64,000 nt of DNA from Campylobacter concisus. Its GTDB lineage: Bacteria; Campylobacterota; Campylobacteria; Campylobacterales; Campylobacteraceae. The first letter of the stretch is position 1, and the number at the start of each line of letters is the position of its first letter. Made by a program: the position numbers and the translations under genes. Shown here piece by piece: positions 55,938 through 64,000 of this stretch. The stretch spans positions 620,001 through 684,000 of the forward strand of contig NZ_PIRM01000001.1 in assembly GCF_003049735.1 (NCBI RefSeq), read 5' to 3'. The notes below the pieces were generated by a model. It had not been told where the DNA came from. It saw nothing but the letters and a program-made list of their open reading frames with translations, and made no database searches.

Positions 55938-56843
55938 ATGAAAAAAATTTTTACTAAATTTTATGACTTTTGCTCGAGCTGGACTGGCACGGTCATCATC
56001 GTGCTTTTTGTTATATTTTTCATAGCTCAAGCCTTTGTTATCCCGTCTGGCTCGATGAAAAATACGCTTTTGGTTGGTGATTTTTTATTCGCCAAAAAAT
56101 TTGTTTATGGCATACCAACACCAAGAATTCCGTGGCTTGAGGTAAAAATTTTACCTGAGCTAAATGACAATGGGCATCTTATCACAGGCGATGGTCCGGC
56201 AAGAGGCGATATAGTCGTCTTTCGTTATCCAAAAGATGAAAAGACCCACTTTGTAAAACGCTGCTTTGCCACAAGCGAAGATGAGATAGTATTTACCGAA
56301 AAAGCCTTGTATTTGCGTCCAAAAGAGGGAGATGATTTTATAAAGGCAAACTGCCGTGAAAATTTAAATGGTAAAGAGAGTAAATTTGGCTACTCATGCA
56401 GCGATATAACCGAGCTTGATGGCAAACTTTTCATAAAAGAGCCATATAGATTTAGCGGCATCCACTATGACGAAAATGTAAATTTATTTGAGCAGATGAT
56501 TTTCATGCTAAATACAAATAAAGATAGTGTTTTTATGAAGCCAGTGCCCATTAGCTCACTACCGCAAAATCCAAATTTTAACCTTAATGCATTTTACGTC
56601 AAAGTACCAAAAGATGAATACTTCATGATAGGCGACAACCGCGATCACTCAAATGATAGCCGTTTTTGGGGAAGCGTGGCTTACAAAGATATAGTCGGTC
56701 AGCCTTGGTTTATATATTTTAGCTGGGACAAGAACTACAATGTGCGCTGGGAACGTATCGGACGCTTTGTAGATACGATAGAAAATGACGAATTTTTCAC
56801 TAACAAAGCTCTAAAAGAAGGCGAAGTAGATGGGCTTCATTGA
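55938..56843 (+). CDS. lepB: Signal peptidase I
   Basis: The enzyme has 301 residues with one N-terminal membrane helix (about 17-35) and the Ser-Lys dyad S39 (P-S-G-S-M) and K107 (H-F-V-K-R). G-D-N-R-D-H-S-N-D-S-R (box E) lies near residue 233. It cleaves Sec and Tat signal peptides of exported proteins such as the cytochromes and the protease here. The end overlaps the M50 gene by 14 bases. Confidence 0.95.
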   Translation: MKKIFTKFYDFCSSWTGTVIIVLFVIFFIAQAFVIPSGSMKNTLLVGDFLFAKKFVYGIPTPRIPWLEVKILPELNDNGHLITGDGPARGDIVVFRYPKDEKTHFVKRCFATSEDEIVFTEKALYLRPKEGDDFIKANCRENLNGKESKFGYSCSDITELDGKLFIKEPYRFSGIHYDENVNLFEQMIFMLNTNKDSVFMKPVPISSLPQNPNFNLNAFYVKVPKDEYFMIGDNRDHSNDSRFWGSVAYKDIVGQPWFIYFSWDKNYNVRWERIGRFVDTIENDEFFTNKALKEGEVDGLH

Positions 56844-57489
56844 TAACATAGACATAGTTAAAGTCGCCACTATCGTCATCTCTTTAATAATCGCCATCGT
56901 CGGCCACGAGATCGCTCACGGATATGTCGCTTATAAATTTGGCGACAACACTGCAAAAAGCCTTGGCAGGCTTAGCATAAACCCTATAAAACATATTGAC
57001 CCAGTTGGCACTATCGTCGTGCCACTGGTGCTTTATCTAAGCACTGGCATGATGTTTGGCTGGGCAAAACCAGTACCTGTAAATACCTACACAGTAGTGC
57101 GAAATGGCGGCTACAAGGCAGCTATCTACGTAAGTCTAGCTGGTATCTGCTACAACATCATCTTGGGCGTCTTATCGCTTTTTGTGCTAAAGGCTTTATT
57201 AAATATAGAAACCTTTGCGATTTTACTTCAGTTTTTATTTACGCTTGCGCTTTTAAATTTGATGTTAGCCATCTTTAACCTCTATCCGATCCCACCACTT
57301 GATGGCTTTCACGCAGTTCAGTACGCACTTAGAAATTTTGGCTTTCATGCACTGGCTGAAAAGCTTGAGGGTATTTCAAGATATGGCTTTGTCATCCTTA
57401 TCATCATCCTTGTTTCGCCTTTAAAAGATACTATCTTTTATCCAACAAGATACGTTTTAGATATCGCAAGCACATTTATAAACGGCTAA
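56830..57489 (+). CDS. Site-2 protease family (M50) membrane metallopeptidase
   Basis: The protein has 219 residues with five to six membrane helices. The zinc motif H26-E27-I-A-H30 is in the first helix and the third ligand is in N-L-Y-P-I-P-P-L-D-G (about 155-164). This is a minimal M50B enzyme without PDZ domain, unlike RseP; it is the type common in Campylobacter and Helicobacter. The substrate is unknown. It is translationally coupled to lepB. Confidence 0.9.
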   Translation: MGFIDNIDIVKVATIVISLIIAIVGHEIAHGYVAYKFGDNTAKSLGRLSINPIKHIDPVGTIVVPLVLYLSTGMMFGWAKPVPVNTYTVVRNGGYKAAIYVSLAGICYNIILGVLSLFVLKALLNIETFAILLQFLFTLALLNLMLAIFNLYPIPPLDGFHAVQYALRNFGFHALAEKLEGISRYGFVILIIILVSPLKDTIFYPTRYVLDIASTFING

Positions 57490-57515
57490 ATTTAGAGCAA
57501 ATTTACTCTAAATTT
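57488..57515. terminator. Bidirectional terminator holding both stop codons
   Basis: A perfect 10-bp stem (AAATTTAGAG / CTCTAAATTT) with an 8-base loop. The stop codon of the M50 gene (57487-57489) overlaps the left arm and that of the convergent DUF4139 gene (57508-57510) lies in the right arm. Confidence 0.75.
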
Positions 57516-58893
57516 TTGGCTTTGTGATCTTATAAGAGTACTCTCTTTTAAATTCCTCTTTTGGCGCAAGGCTAAATTTAAGCTCCACCTTGCCATCTTT
57601 GCTGATATCTTTTTTATCAAAGCCATTTATCTCGACCTTTATCGCCTCGTCAGCAGATACTGGCACACGCTCGACCAAGGCGACATCGACGCTTTTACCT
57701 GAGTTATTTTTGACACTTATCTCATAGCCCTCTTCGCTTATTCGCTCTTTGCCAAGAAGCGAGCTCCTTTTAAATTTATTCAAGCGCTCTTTTTTAAGCT
57801 CGATTAGCTCGTTTTGTCCCAAAAATAGCTCAGAGGGCTCATCTTTAGCTTTCATCTCAAACTCGTTTGGACTGCCAACACTCACACCATTAACGTAAAA
57901 CTGCGTTTTAGCTGGCGTTAGATCATCATTTAGCTTAAAGCTAGCTACGTTATATGCCTTTAGCGAGCCGTAAAAATCAGCAAAAACGCTAAAATTTGCA
58001 TCCATTTTTTGCGTGTCGTAAGTTATATATTTGCTCTCGCCTTTTGCTAAATTTATCCCATCTATCTTCCAAATTTTGGCAAATTCATTCTCATCTCTTT
58101 GCACACGCATATCAGCGACCTCAGCGGTGACTTTTGCAGCCCTTAGCATATTTTTTGAAGTGCCGTAACCATCAGCCTCCGCCTCGCTCTCCTCGTACCA
58201 AGGGTAAAACTTGCTTGGAGCAAGCGCTTTTTGATACCTGGTCGGATAAATAGCTAGTTTTAAATTTTTAACTTCACTTGCAAAAGGGTTGGTGAGCAAA
58301 ATTTCTTGTTTTATCAAGATATTTTTGTTTTTTGTGTCTACATAAATTTCATTTAGCGTCTTTGGGGCCTCATCATCCATATATGAAAGCGTTACCTCTT
58401 TTGGTCTGCAAGCAAATTTCATATCAAGCTGCAAAAATCCAGCCATCTCGCTCTTTGGCTCATTTTCTTTAAGCGTTTCAAGCTCGTCTTTGACAGCTGA
58501 AATTTTCTCGATATTTTCTAGGCTAAATTTATAAAACTCATCAGCTCTTTTTGTCACATCGTTACTTTTGTTTTCTCCTATCAAAGCTTGCTCTATAAAC
58601 CTACCTCTTGCTTTTAGTGCCTCAAGCTTGCTACTTAAATTTACAACTTCTTGCTTCCATTTTATGTAACTTGGACTATTTTCTTCACTGATCTTTTTTA
58701 GATTAGCATTCACGTCACAATCACCATTTATAGTGATACTATCACTCTGTACGCCCTCTAGCACAAAAGCGCTAAAAGAGCTATTTGCATCGCTAAATTT
58801 TTGAGTGATGATGGTTTGATCTGTGTAGATCTCTATCAAATTTTCATTTGCAAAGGCTAGCACTGAAGCCATTAAAAAGAGCGTCTTTTTCAT
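57508..58893 (-). CDS. DUF4139-domain exported protein
   Basis: The protein has 461 residues with a signal peptide (about 1-15, ending V-L-A-F-A). A helical coiled-coil part (about 65-150) is followed by a beta-rich DUF4139 domain to the C-terminus (conserved E-V-K-N-L-K-L-A-I-Y-P, Y-E-I-S-V-K-N-N). It is probably periplasmic or surface-associated; the function of the family is unknown. I chose ATG 58893, after AAAAGGGAAAAAT; the frame continues to 58917 but that would bury the signal peptide. Confidence 0.8.
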   Translation of the reverse strand: MKKTLFLMASVLAFANENLIEIYTDQTIITQKFSDANSSFSAFVLEGVQSDSITINGDCDVNANLKKISEENSPSYIKWKQEVVNLSSKLEALKARGRFIEQALIGENKSNDVTKRADEFYKFSLENIEKISAVKDELETLKENEPKSEMAGFLQLDMKFACRPKEVTLSYMDDEAPKTLNEIYVDTKNKNILIKQEILLTNPFASEVKNLKLAIYPTRYQKALAPSKFYPWYEESEAEADGYGTSKNMLRAAKVTAEVADMRVQRDENEFAKIWKIDGINLAKGESKYITYDTQKMDANFSVFADFYGSLKAYNVASFKLNDDLTPAKTQFYVNGVSVGSPNEFEMKAKDEPSELFLGQNELIELKKERLNKFKRSSLLGKERISEEGYEISVKNNSGKSVDVALVERVPVSADEAIKVEINGFDKKDISKDGKVELKFSLAPKEEFKREYSYKITKPKI

Positions 58894-58972
58894 ATTTTTC
58901 CCTTTTAAGAATTTCACAAATTATAGCCTTTTCTCACATGCAAGCAAAATTTTATTTTAATGCAACTTTCAC

Positions 58973-58978
58973 TATAAT
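58973..58978 (+). promoter_or_regulatory. Sigma-70 -10 box of the rpiB gene run
   Basis: TATAAT lies 26 bases before the rpiB ATG at 59004, in the short gap from the divergent DUF4139 gene, and probably drives the plus-strand gene run that follows. Confidence 0.6.
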
Positions 58979-59003
58979 CTGCAAAAAATTTATTGGATTT
59001 TTC

Positions 59004-59447
59004 ATGAAAATAGATAAAATTTTTATCGCTTGCGATCACGCTGGAGTAGAGCTAAAGGCAGAGCTAAAAGAAGTCATAAAAAAGCTTGGACATGAAGTCA
59101 TTGACCTTGGCACGAATGACAAAAATAGCGTTGATTACCCTGATTATGCGCATTTGCTAGCAAGCAAGCTTGAGCCTAACTGTTACGGCGTGCTCATTTG
59201 TGGCACAGGTATTGGCATCTCAATAGCTGCAAACAGGCATGAAAACGTAAGGTGTGCCCTTTGCCACGACGAATTTACCGCTAGACTTGCGAGAGAACAT
59301 AACGATGCAAACGTCATTGCTTTTGGCGCAAGGGTTATCGGAGCTGGCGTGGCTACAGCAGCACTTGAAACATTTTTAAAAACAGAGTTTGCAGGCGGCA
59401 GACATGAAAGAAGAATCAAAAAAATAGAGCTTAAGGAAGCCAAATGA
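59004..59447 (+). CDS. rpiB: Ribose-5-phosphate isomerase B
   Basis: This 147-residue RpiB/LacAB-type isomerase of the non-oxidative pentose phosphate pathway shows A-C-D-H-A-G (9-14), D-Y-P-D-Y-A, L-I-C-G-T-G-I-G-I-S and N-V-I-A-F-G-A-R-V-I-G. The ATG at 59004 gives the usual length; the longer open frame from 58848 crosses the promoter. It overlaps the next gene by four bases. Confidence 0.93.
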   Translation: MKIDKIFIACDHAGVELKAELKEVIKKLGHEVIDLGTNDKNSVDYPDYAHLLASKLEPNCYGVLICGTGIGISIAANRHENVRCALCHDEFTARLAREHNDANVIAFGARVIGAGVATAALETFLKTEFAGGRHERRIKKIELKEAK

Positions 59448-59776
59448 TAGGCGAGTGGATCGTTTTTACCGCTCTTGTTTGTGCTGCGATCTACCTAACT
59501 GTTATGGTTTTTTACTTCAAAACGCTTCTAAAAAAAGAGCGTGCGACAAAAGATTTTATGAAAAATAACCTCCAAGACACCGAGGTCGTCATAAGAAAAT
59601 TTCAGATCCAACTTCAGCGAAGCCTCGGTAACATCGATATCTTGACAGACGAGCTAAACAAAACTAAAAACGACGTGACCTCGCTTCGCACAAGAAATTC
59701 CCAGTACCGCTTAGAAAACGACAAGCTAAGACAACGAATTCGTGAGCTTGAAGGCAAAATCGAAGCGCTACTATAA
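59444..59776 (+). CDS. Small membrane-anchored coiled-coil protein
   Basis: The protein has 110 residues: one N-terminal membrane helix (about 5-24) followed by a nearly continuous coiled coil (about 30-108, rich in Lys, Arg, Asn, Glu with Leu/Ile spacing). No family was recognised, although the anchor-plus-coil layout resembles cell-division or envelope accessory proteins. It lies between rpiB and apt in one transcription unit. Confidence 0.7.
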   Translation: MIGEWIVFTALVCAAIYLTVMVFYFKTLLKKERATKDFMKNNLQDTEVVIRKFQIQLQRSLGNIDILTDELNKTKNDVTSLRTRNSQYRLENDKLRQRIRELEGKIEALL

Positions 59777-59796
59777 CCTCAAATTTAAGGAAATTT

Positions 59797-60345
59797 ATGA
59801 AAATTTTAGATCAAAAAGGCAAAGAATTTTTACTAAACTCTATTCGCTGCATAAACGACTTTCCAAAGCCTGGCATAGTCTTTCGCGACATCACGACGCT
59901 ACTAAATAACAAAGAGGCATTTAACTTTTTGATAGATCATTTGGTGGCTAGATATGAGGACGCAAAGATTGATTACATCGCTGGCATAGAGTCTCGTGGC
60001 TTCATCTTTGGCGCGGCGCTTGCAGCTAGACTAAGGCTACCTTTTGTGCCTATTCGCAAGCCAAAAAAACTGCCTTTTATCACGCTTTCTCAAAAATATA
60101 GCCTAGAATACGGCGTCGATGAAGTGCAAATTCACATCGATGCTTTTGGAGAAAAAGCGGGCGCTAGAGTGCTTTTGATGGACGATCTCATAGCCACAGG
60201 AGGCACCGCAAAGGCTTCAGTTGAGCTTATCAATCAAACTAACGCAACCTGCGTAGAAGCGTGCTTTCTCATAGATCTAGTCGATCTAAAAGGTAGCGAA
60301 AAGCTAAAGTCGCTTACTAAAATTTACAGCGTTTTAGAGGTTTAG
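59797..60345 (+). CDS. apt: Adenine phosphoribosyltransferase
   Basis: The enzyme has 182 residues and salvages adenine to AMP with PRPP. The PRPP loop [14 protein letters not shown] lies at about 129-142, and [10 protein letters not shown] at about 62-71. Length and motifs are standard. AAGGAAATTT precedes the start. Confidence 0.95.
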   Translation: MKILDQKGKEFLLNSIRCINDFPKPGIVFRDITTLLNNKEAFNFLIDHLVARYEDAKIDYIAGIESRGFIFGAALAARLRLPFVPIRKPKKLPFITLSQKYSLEYGVDEVQIHIDAFGEKAGARVLLMDDLIATGGTAKASVELINQTNATCVEACFLIDLVDLKGSEKLKSLTKIYSVLEV

Positions 60346-60346
60346 A

Positions 60347-60952
60347 ATGGAAGAATTTTTTATAGAACTGCTTAAAGAATACGGCTACATCATACTTTTT
60401 GTCTGGTGTATCATGGAGGGCGAGATGGCCTTAATAATGGCTGGAATTCTCGCTCACACCACGCACATGCACATCGCGCTTGCTATCTTTGTGGCTGGAC
60501 TTGGAGGCTTTGTGGGAGATCAAATTTACTTCTACCTTGGCCGTTACAATAAAAAATACATCGCAAAAAGGATTCACACGCAGCGGAGAAAATTTGCAGT
60601 GGCGCACATAATGCTGAAAAAATACGGCTGGCCGATCATCTTTTTGCAACGCTATATGTACGGCTTTCGCGTCATCATCCCGCTTTGCATAGGACTTACC
60701 GGCTATGATGCTAAAAAATATGCCTTTATAAATTTGATTAGCGCTTGGTGCTGGGCGGCGATCACCACCATACCTGCTTGGATACTTGGTGAGCATATAC
60801 TAGTACTACTTCAAAAAGCAAAAGAGCACTGGTACGTCGCTATCCCAGTGGTTGCCATATTTATGGGACTTTTGATCTATACATTTAAGCGCATCGAAAA
60901 TAAAATTTTAAACGAAAGGAGAGATAGAAGACATGCAGTTTCAAATAGTTGA
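60347..60952 (+). CDS. DedA/VTT-family membrane protein
   Basis: The protein has 201 residues with about five hydrophobic segments and DedA signatures: E-G-E-M-A-L-I-M-A-G (about 23-32), G-D-Q-I-Y-F-Y-L-G-R (about 56-65) and Q-R-Y-M-Y-G-F-R near 103. DedA proteins are proton-motive-force-dependent lipid-carrier flippases or scramblases. The gene starts one base after apt and its end overlaps pepA by 20 bases. Confidence 0.88.
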   Translation: MEEFFIELLKEYGYIILFVWCIMEGEMALIMAGILAHTTHMHIALAIFVAGLGGFVGDQIYFYLGRYNKKYIAKRIHTQRRKFAVAHIMLKKYGWPIIFLQRYMYGFRVIIPLCIGLTGYDAKKYAFINLISAWCWAAITTIPAWILGEHILVLLQKAKEHWYVAIPVVAIFMGLLIYTFKRIENKILNERRDRRHAVSNS

Positions 60953-62384
60953 TAAAAAATTAAAAGATATAAAAGCTGACATTGAACTAATTTTCGTAGT
61001 AGATAAGGAGTTAAAACATAAATTTATAGGCGATAAAGAGGCTATTAAATTTAATAATTACAAAGGCGATAGCGTCCTTGTTCTAAGTGAGGCAAAAAGG
61101 GCTTACGTGCCACTTTCTAAGCTTGATCTTGACGAGCTTAGAGTTGGGGCTGCTAAAGCTTATAACGCGTTAAAATCACTAAACATCAAGAGCATAAAGC
61201 TAGCTTCTTACGTAGCGCAGTGCCAAAAACTAAGCTTTGAAGCACTTGCTGAGGGCTTTTTGCTTGGAAGCTATGAATTTAACAAATATAAAGAGAAAAA
61301 AGAGGAATACACCCTAAAAGAGATCATCTTTTCAACTGAAGAATTTTCTGGCAAAAAGGTCGATCTAAAGGCAGCAAACGAGGGCTTTAAAGAGGCGGAG
61401 ATAATAGCAAGCGCTACAAATTTCACAAAAGATATCGTAAATGAAATCCCAGAAATTTACACACCGCAAAAGATGGCCGAGGATGCGCAAAATTTAGCCA
61501 AAAACATCACAAGCATAAAGTGCGAGGTCTATGACGAGAAATTTCTAGCAAAAGAGAATATGAACGCATTTTTGGCGGTAAATCGCGCAAGCGTGCATAA
61601 ACCAAGGCTCATCCACCTAACCTATAAGCCTAAAAAGTCTAAAAAACGCATCATCTTTGTTGGCAAAGGCCTAACATACGATAGTGGCGGACTTAGCTTG
61701 AAGCCGGCTGATTATATGCTCACTATGAAATCAGACAAAAGCGGCGCAGCAGCAGCACTTGGCATCATAAAAGGTGCAGCAGAGCTAAATTTACCATTTG
61801 AAATTCACGCCATTTTGGGCGCAACTGAAAATATGATCGGCGGCAACGCTTACAAACCTGATGACGTGCTTATTTCAAGAAGCGGCGTTAGCATAGAGGT
61901 TAGAAACACCGATGCAGAGGGACGTTTGGTGCTGGCTGACTGCCTAAGCTACGCGCAGGACTTTAAGCCAGACATCCTAATCGACATGGCGACCCTAACT
62001 GGCGCTTGCGTCGTGGGACTTGGCGAGTACACAACAGGCATCATGGGTAACAGCGAGAGCCTAAAAAATGAATTTAAAAACAAGATAAAAGATAGCGGCG
62101 AGCTAGCGACTACACTTGATTTCAACCCTTATCTTAGCGAGCTTATCAAAAGTCAGATCGCAGACGTTAGCAACTGCGCCTCAAGCAGATATGGTGGCGC
62201 GATCACAGCTGGCATGTTTTTAGCTAAATTTATCAAAGACGAGTACAAAGATAAATGGCTACACCTCGACATTGCAGGCCCAGCATACCGCGAAAAAGCT
62301 TGGGGATACAACCAAGCAGGTGCGAGTGGGGCTGGCGTTAGGATGAATTTATACTTTTTACAAGCACTTAGCAAGGAGAATTGA
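60933..62384 (+). CDS. pepA: Leucyl aminopeptidase (cytosol aminopeptidase, M17)
   Basis: The enzyme has 483 residues. The M17 metal-binding signature N-T-D-A-E-G-R-L lies near residues 327-334, and V-G-K-G-L-T-Y-D-S-G-G-L-S-L-K-P near 239-254 includes the catalytic Lys. It trims N-terminal residues from peptides in the cytoplasm. The stop overlaps the ychF ATG (TGATG). Confidence 0.95.
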   Translation: MQFQIVDKKLKDIKADIELIFVVDKELKHKFIGDKEAIKFNNYKGDSVLVLSEAKRAYVPLSKLDLDELRVGAAKAYNALKSLNIKSIKLASYVAQCQKLSFEALAEGFLLGSYEFNKYKEKKEEYTLKEIIFSTEEFSGKKVDLKAANEGFKEAEIIASATNFTKDIVNEIPEIYTPQKMAEDAQNLAKNITSIKCEVYDEKFLAKENMNAFLAVNRASVHKPRLIHLTYKPKKSKKRIIFVGKGLTYDSGGLSLKPADYMLTMKSDKSGAAAALGIIKGAAELNLPFEIHAILGATENMIGGNAYKPDDVLISRSGVSIEVRNTDAEGRLVLADCLSYAQDFKPDILIDMATLTGACVVGLGEYTTGIMGNSESLKNEFKNKIKDSGELATTLDFNPYLSELIKSQIADVSNCASSRYGGAITAGMFLAKFIKDEYKDKWLHLDIAGPAYREKAWGYNQAGASGAGVRMNLYFLQALSKEN

Positions 62385-63487
62385 TGGGACTTTCAGTTGG
62401 AATCGTAGGCCTACCAAATGTGGGCAAATCAACGACATTTAACGCACTTACAAAGGCGCAAAACGCCGAGAGCGCAAACTATCCATTTTGCACTATCGAG
62501 CCAAACAAAGCAATCGTACCAGTACCTGATAAGCGTCTAAATGAGCTTGCAAAGATAGTAAGTCCTAATAAAATTCAATATTCAACTATCGAATTTGTCG
62601 ATATTGCAGGTCTTGTAAAAGGGGCGAGCTCTGGCGAGGGGCTTGGCAATAAATTTTTATCAAACATCAGAGAAACCGAGCTTATTTTACACATAGTTCG
62701 CTGCTTTGAGGATGAAAACATCACCCACGTCGAGGGCAGCGTCGATCCAGTAAGAGACATCGAGATCATCCAAACTGAGCTGATACTAGCTGACATCGAG
62801 CAGTTAAATAAAAAGATAGAAAAGCTTACAAGAGAGGCAAAAGCAAACGCAAAAGGTGCTAAAGAGGCGCTTGAGATAGCAAATTTACTCCTTGCTCACC
62901 TAAATGAGGGCAAAAGTGCAAGCAGCTTTGAGCAAAGAGATAGCGAGGCGTTTTTAGCACTCAACAAAGAGCTAAGACTTTTAAGCGCCAAAGAGGTAGT
63001 TTATGGTGCAAATGTTGATGAAGAAGGACTTAGCGAAGATAATAAATTTGTAAAAGCGCTAAAAGAGTACGCAAAAGCCTCAGATCACGAGGTAATCAAG
63101 CTTTGCGCCAAAGTAGAAGAGGAACTAATCGGACTAAGCGACGAGGAGGCTCACGAGTTTTTAGCCTCTCTTGGCACTAGCGAAAGCGGTCTTGAAAAGA
63201 TCATAAGAACGTCTTTTGCAAAGCTAAATTTGATAAGCTATTTCACCGCTGGCGTCGTGGAAGTAAGGGCTTGGACGATCACAAATGGCTGGAAAGCGCC
63301 AAAAGCAGCAAGTGTCATCCACAACGACTTTGAGAGAGGCTTTATCAGAGCTGAAGTGATAAGCTATGATGACTACATCGCACATGGCGGCGAAAACGGA
63401 GCCAAAGAGGCTGGCAAGATGAGACTTGAGGGCAAAGACTACATCGTACAAGATGGCGATGTTATGCACTTTAGATTTAATGTTTAA
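62384..63487 (+). CDS. ychF: Redox-regulated ATPase YchF (OLA1 family GTPase-like)
   Basis: The protein has 367 residues: Walker [10 protein letters not shown] (about 7-15), [10 protein letters not shown] (about 32-41), a coiled-coil insertion (about 130-165), and a C-terminal TGS domain with Y-F-T-A-G and G-F-I-R-A-E. YchF binds ATP better than GTP and interacts with ribosomes in stress responses. I chose ATG 62384, five bases after AAGGAG; the TTG at 62381 is less likely. Confidence 0.95.
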   Translation: MGLSVGIVGLPNVGKSTTFNALTKAQNAESANYPFCTIEPNKAIVPVPDKRLNELAKIVSPNKIQYSTIEFVDIAGLVKGASSGEGLGNKFLSNIRETELILHIVRCFEDENITHVEGSVDPVRDIEIIQTELILADIEQLNKKIEKLTREAKANAKGAKEALEIANLLLAHLNEGKSASSFEQRDSEAFLALNKELRLLSAKEVVYGANVDEEGLSEDNKFVKALKEYAKASDHEVIKLCAKVEEELIGLSDEEAHEFLASLGTSESGLEKIIRTSFAKLNLISYFTAGVVEVRAWTITNGWKAPKAASVIHNDFERGFIRAEVISYDDYIAHGGENGAKEAGKMRLEGKDYIVQDGDVMHFRFNV

Positions 63488-63488
63488 T

Positions 63489-63510
63489 TTTAGCCCTCTT
63501 TTGGGCTAAA
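63489..63510 (+). terminator. Terminator of the rpiB-ychF run
   Basis: An 8-bp stem (TTTAGCCC / GGGCTAAA) with a 6-base loop starts right after the ychF stop codon and is followed by an A/T-rich stretch. Confidence 0.65.
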
Positions 63511-63901
63511 TAGTCAAAAAATATTTAGTCCTTGGGTTGTAAGGTAAATTAAAACTTCCTTATTATAGTTGATAAAAATTCTTTTGAAAAATATACTAAG
63601 TTATCTTATATCTTATTAATAATCTTTATTGATACACAAGCTTCTCTATACAAGTAATGGTGTAAATGCTATCAGCTCTGTGATATCAATATGGATTTTA
63701 TGGGTAAGCCAATTAAATCTTAGGACAAAGTACTAAGTCGAGAGAAATTTCGATAGATAAAATAATGTATTCATCATCTTTTACAAACTTTTAAATCTAT
63801 AATAATTTTTAAAGACTGTGTAAAACTTACAACCAAAGTCTAAGCAAATAAGACACCGGCCAAGTAGGGTATAAAAATTTTACTTATATGCCTAGCATAT
63901 T
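63511..63901. other. AT-rich intergenic region, no gene seen
   Basis: About 390 bases without an ORF of useful length in any frame. I see no tRNA cloverleaf, conserved promoter pair or repeat. It separates the ychF run from the minus-strand gene at the right edge. Confidence 0.5.
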
Positions 63902-64000
63902 TATTTTATTATTCCGATGGTCTCAGCAAATTTAAGCTCTTTATTTTCAAAGAGATTGTATTCGATCGCATCTTTTTTGCTAAGTATCACGATAGTTGAG
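63902..64000 (-). CDS. C-terminal end of an unidentified gene (cut by window edge)
   Basis: The minus strand is open from the window edge to a TAA at 63902, giving the last 32 residues of a protein (ending with K-F-A-E-T-I-G-I-I-K). The alternation of charged and hydrophobic residues looks coding. It is too short to assign a family. Confidence 0.5.

Noticed and set aside
58848..59003. N-terminal extension of rpiB
   Set aside because: It contains the TATAAT promoter and the divergent gene's leader; RpiB proteins begin at the chosen ATG.
1..64000. tRNA, rRNA, CRISPR arrays, insertion sequences, prophage or poly-G phase-variation tracts
   Set aside because: I looked for cloverleaf-like GGTTCGA loops, regular repeats with spacers, transposase or integrase motifs and long G/C runs in the intergenic regions and saw none. 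Coverage by eye is imperfect; tRNAscan and a repeat finder would settle it.

Overview
The window is a gene-dense, AT-rich stretch of a Campylobacter-type epsilonproteobacterial chromosome, most likely Campylobacter concisus or a close relative (C. curvus/showae group). This rests on the very frequent AAATTT-style words, the futalosine menaquinone route (mqnC), a CheB without receiver domain, fliW, AcnB as aconitase, a stand-alone quinol-type nitric oxide reductase, and gene orders that, from memory, match C. jejuni blocks: ilvA-trmA-nhaC-SDR-ankyrin-acnB-ogt (around Cj0828c to Cj0836), lon-bamD-fliW (Cj1073c to Cj1075), flhB-like/fliK-like/MFS/atpZ/hemL/cytochrome/folD/lepB (Cj0848c to Cj0856), and the TMAO/DMSO reductase with its cytochrome (Cj0264c/Cj0265c). 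I recognise no rRNA, tRNA, CRISPR array, IS element or prophage.

Layout. 1-2.7 kb: two adjacent paralogous dCache chemoreceptors, the first cut by the window edge. 3-6.3 kb: a Tat-exported molybdopterin S-/N-oxide reductase and a monohaem cytochrome c. 6.4-8.5 kb: EamA-type membrane protein, Dyp-type peroxidase, DUF4230 protein. 8.8-12 kb: a large subtilisin-type (S8) autotransporter. 12-21.2 kb: a conserved metabolic block (threonine ammonia-lyase, TrmA, NhaC antiporter, SDR, exported ankyrin protein, aconitase B) and divergent ogt. 21.7-25.3 kb: lon, bamD and divergent fliW.

25.3-31.7 kb is the most distinctive part: a 1,412-residue exported, MshQ-like protein followed by three overlapping prepilin-like genes, lying where C. 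jejuni carries proC and the transformation pseudopilin ctsT. I read it as a pseudopilin/adhesin cassette for a type II secretion/type IV pilus-like machine. After hpf and a short decayed stretch come a DUF1523 gene and the quinol nitric oxide reductase (32.8-35.6 kb), then a divergent FecCD-type metal/chelate ABC importer (35.8-38.7 kb), a decayed Excalibur-domain gene, and recG / inactive M16 peptidase homologue / mqnC.

43-47.6 kb is an envelope cluster: a His-rich lipoprotein, NfeD and SPFH proteins, two NlpE-like lipoproteins and an MFS exporter. 47.7-51 kb carries chemotaxis adaptation genes (cheR, cheB) and two flagellar-export-related genes (an FlhB C-domain protein and a FliK-like protein). 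51-63.5 kb is housekeeping: MFS, AtpZ, hemL, cytochrome c, folD, lepB, M50 protease, DUF4139, rpiB, apt, DedA, pepA and ychF. The last 100 bases hold the C-terminus of an unidentified minus-strand gene.

Many genes are packed with 1-20 bp overlaps and GTG/TTG starts. Convergent pairs are usually separated by a single strong hairpin, twice with both stop codons inside it.
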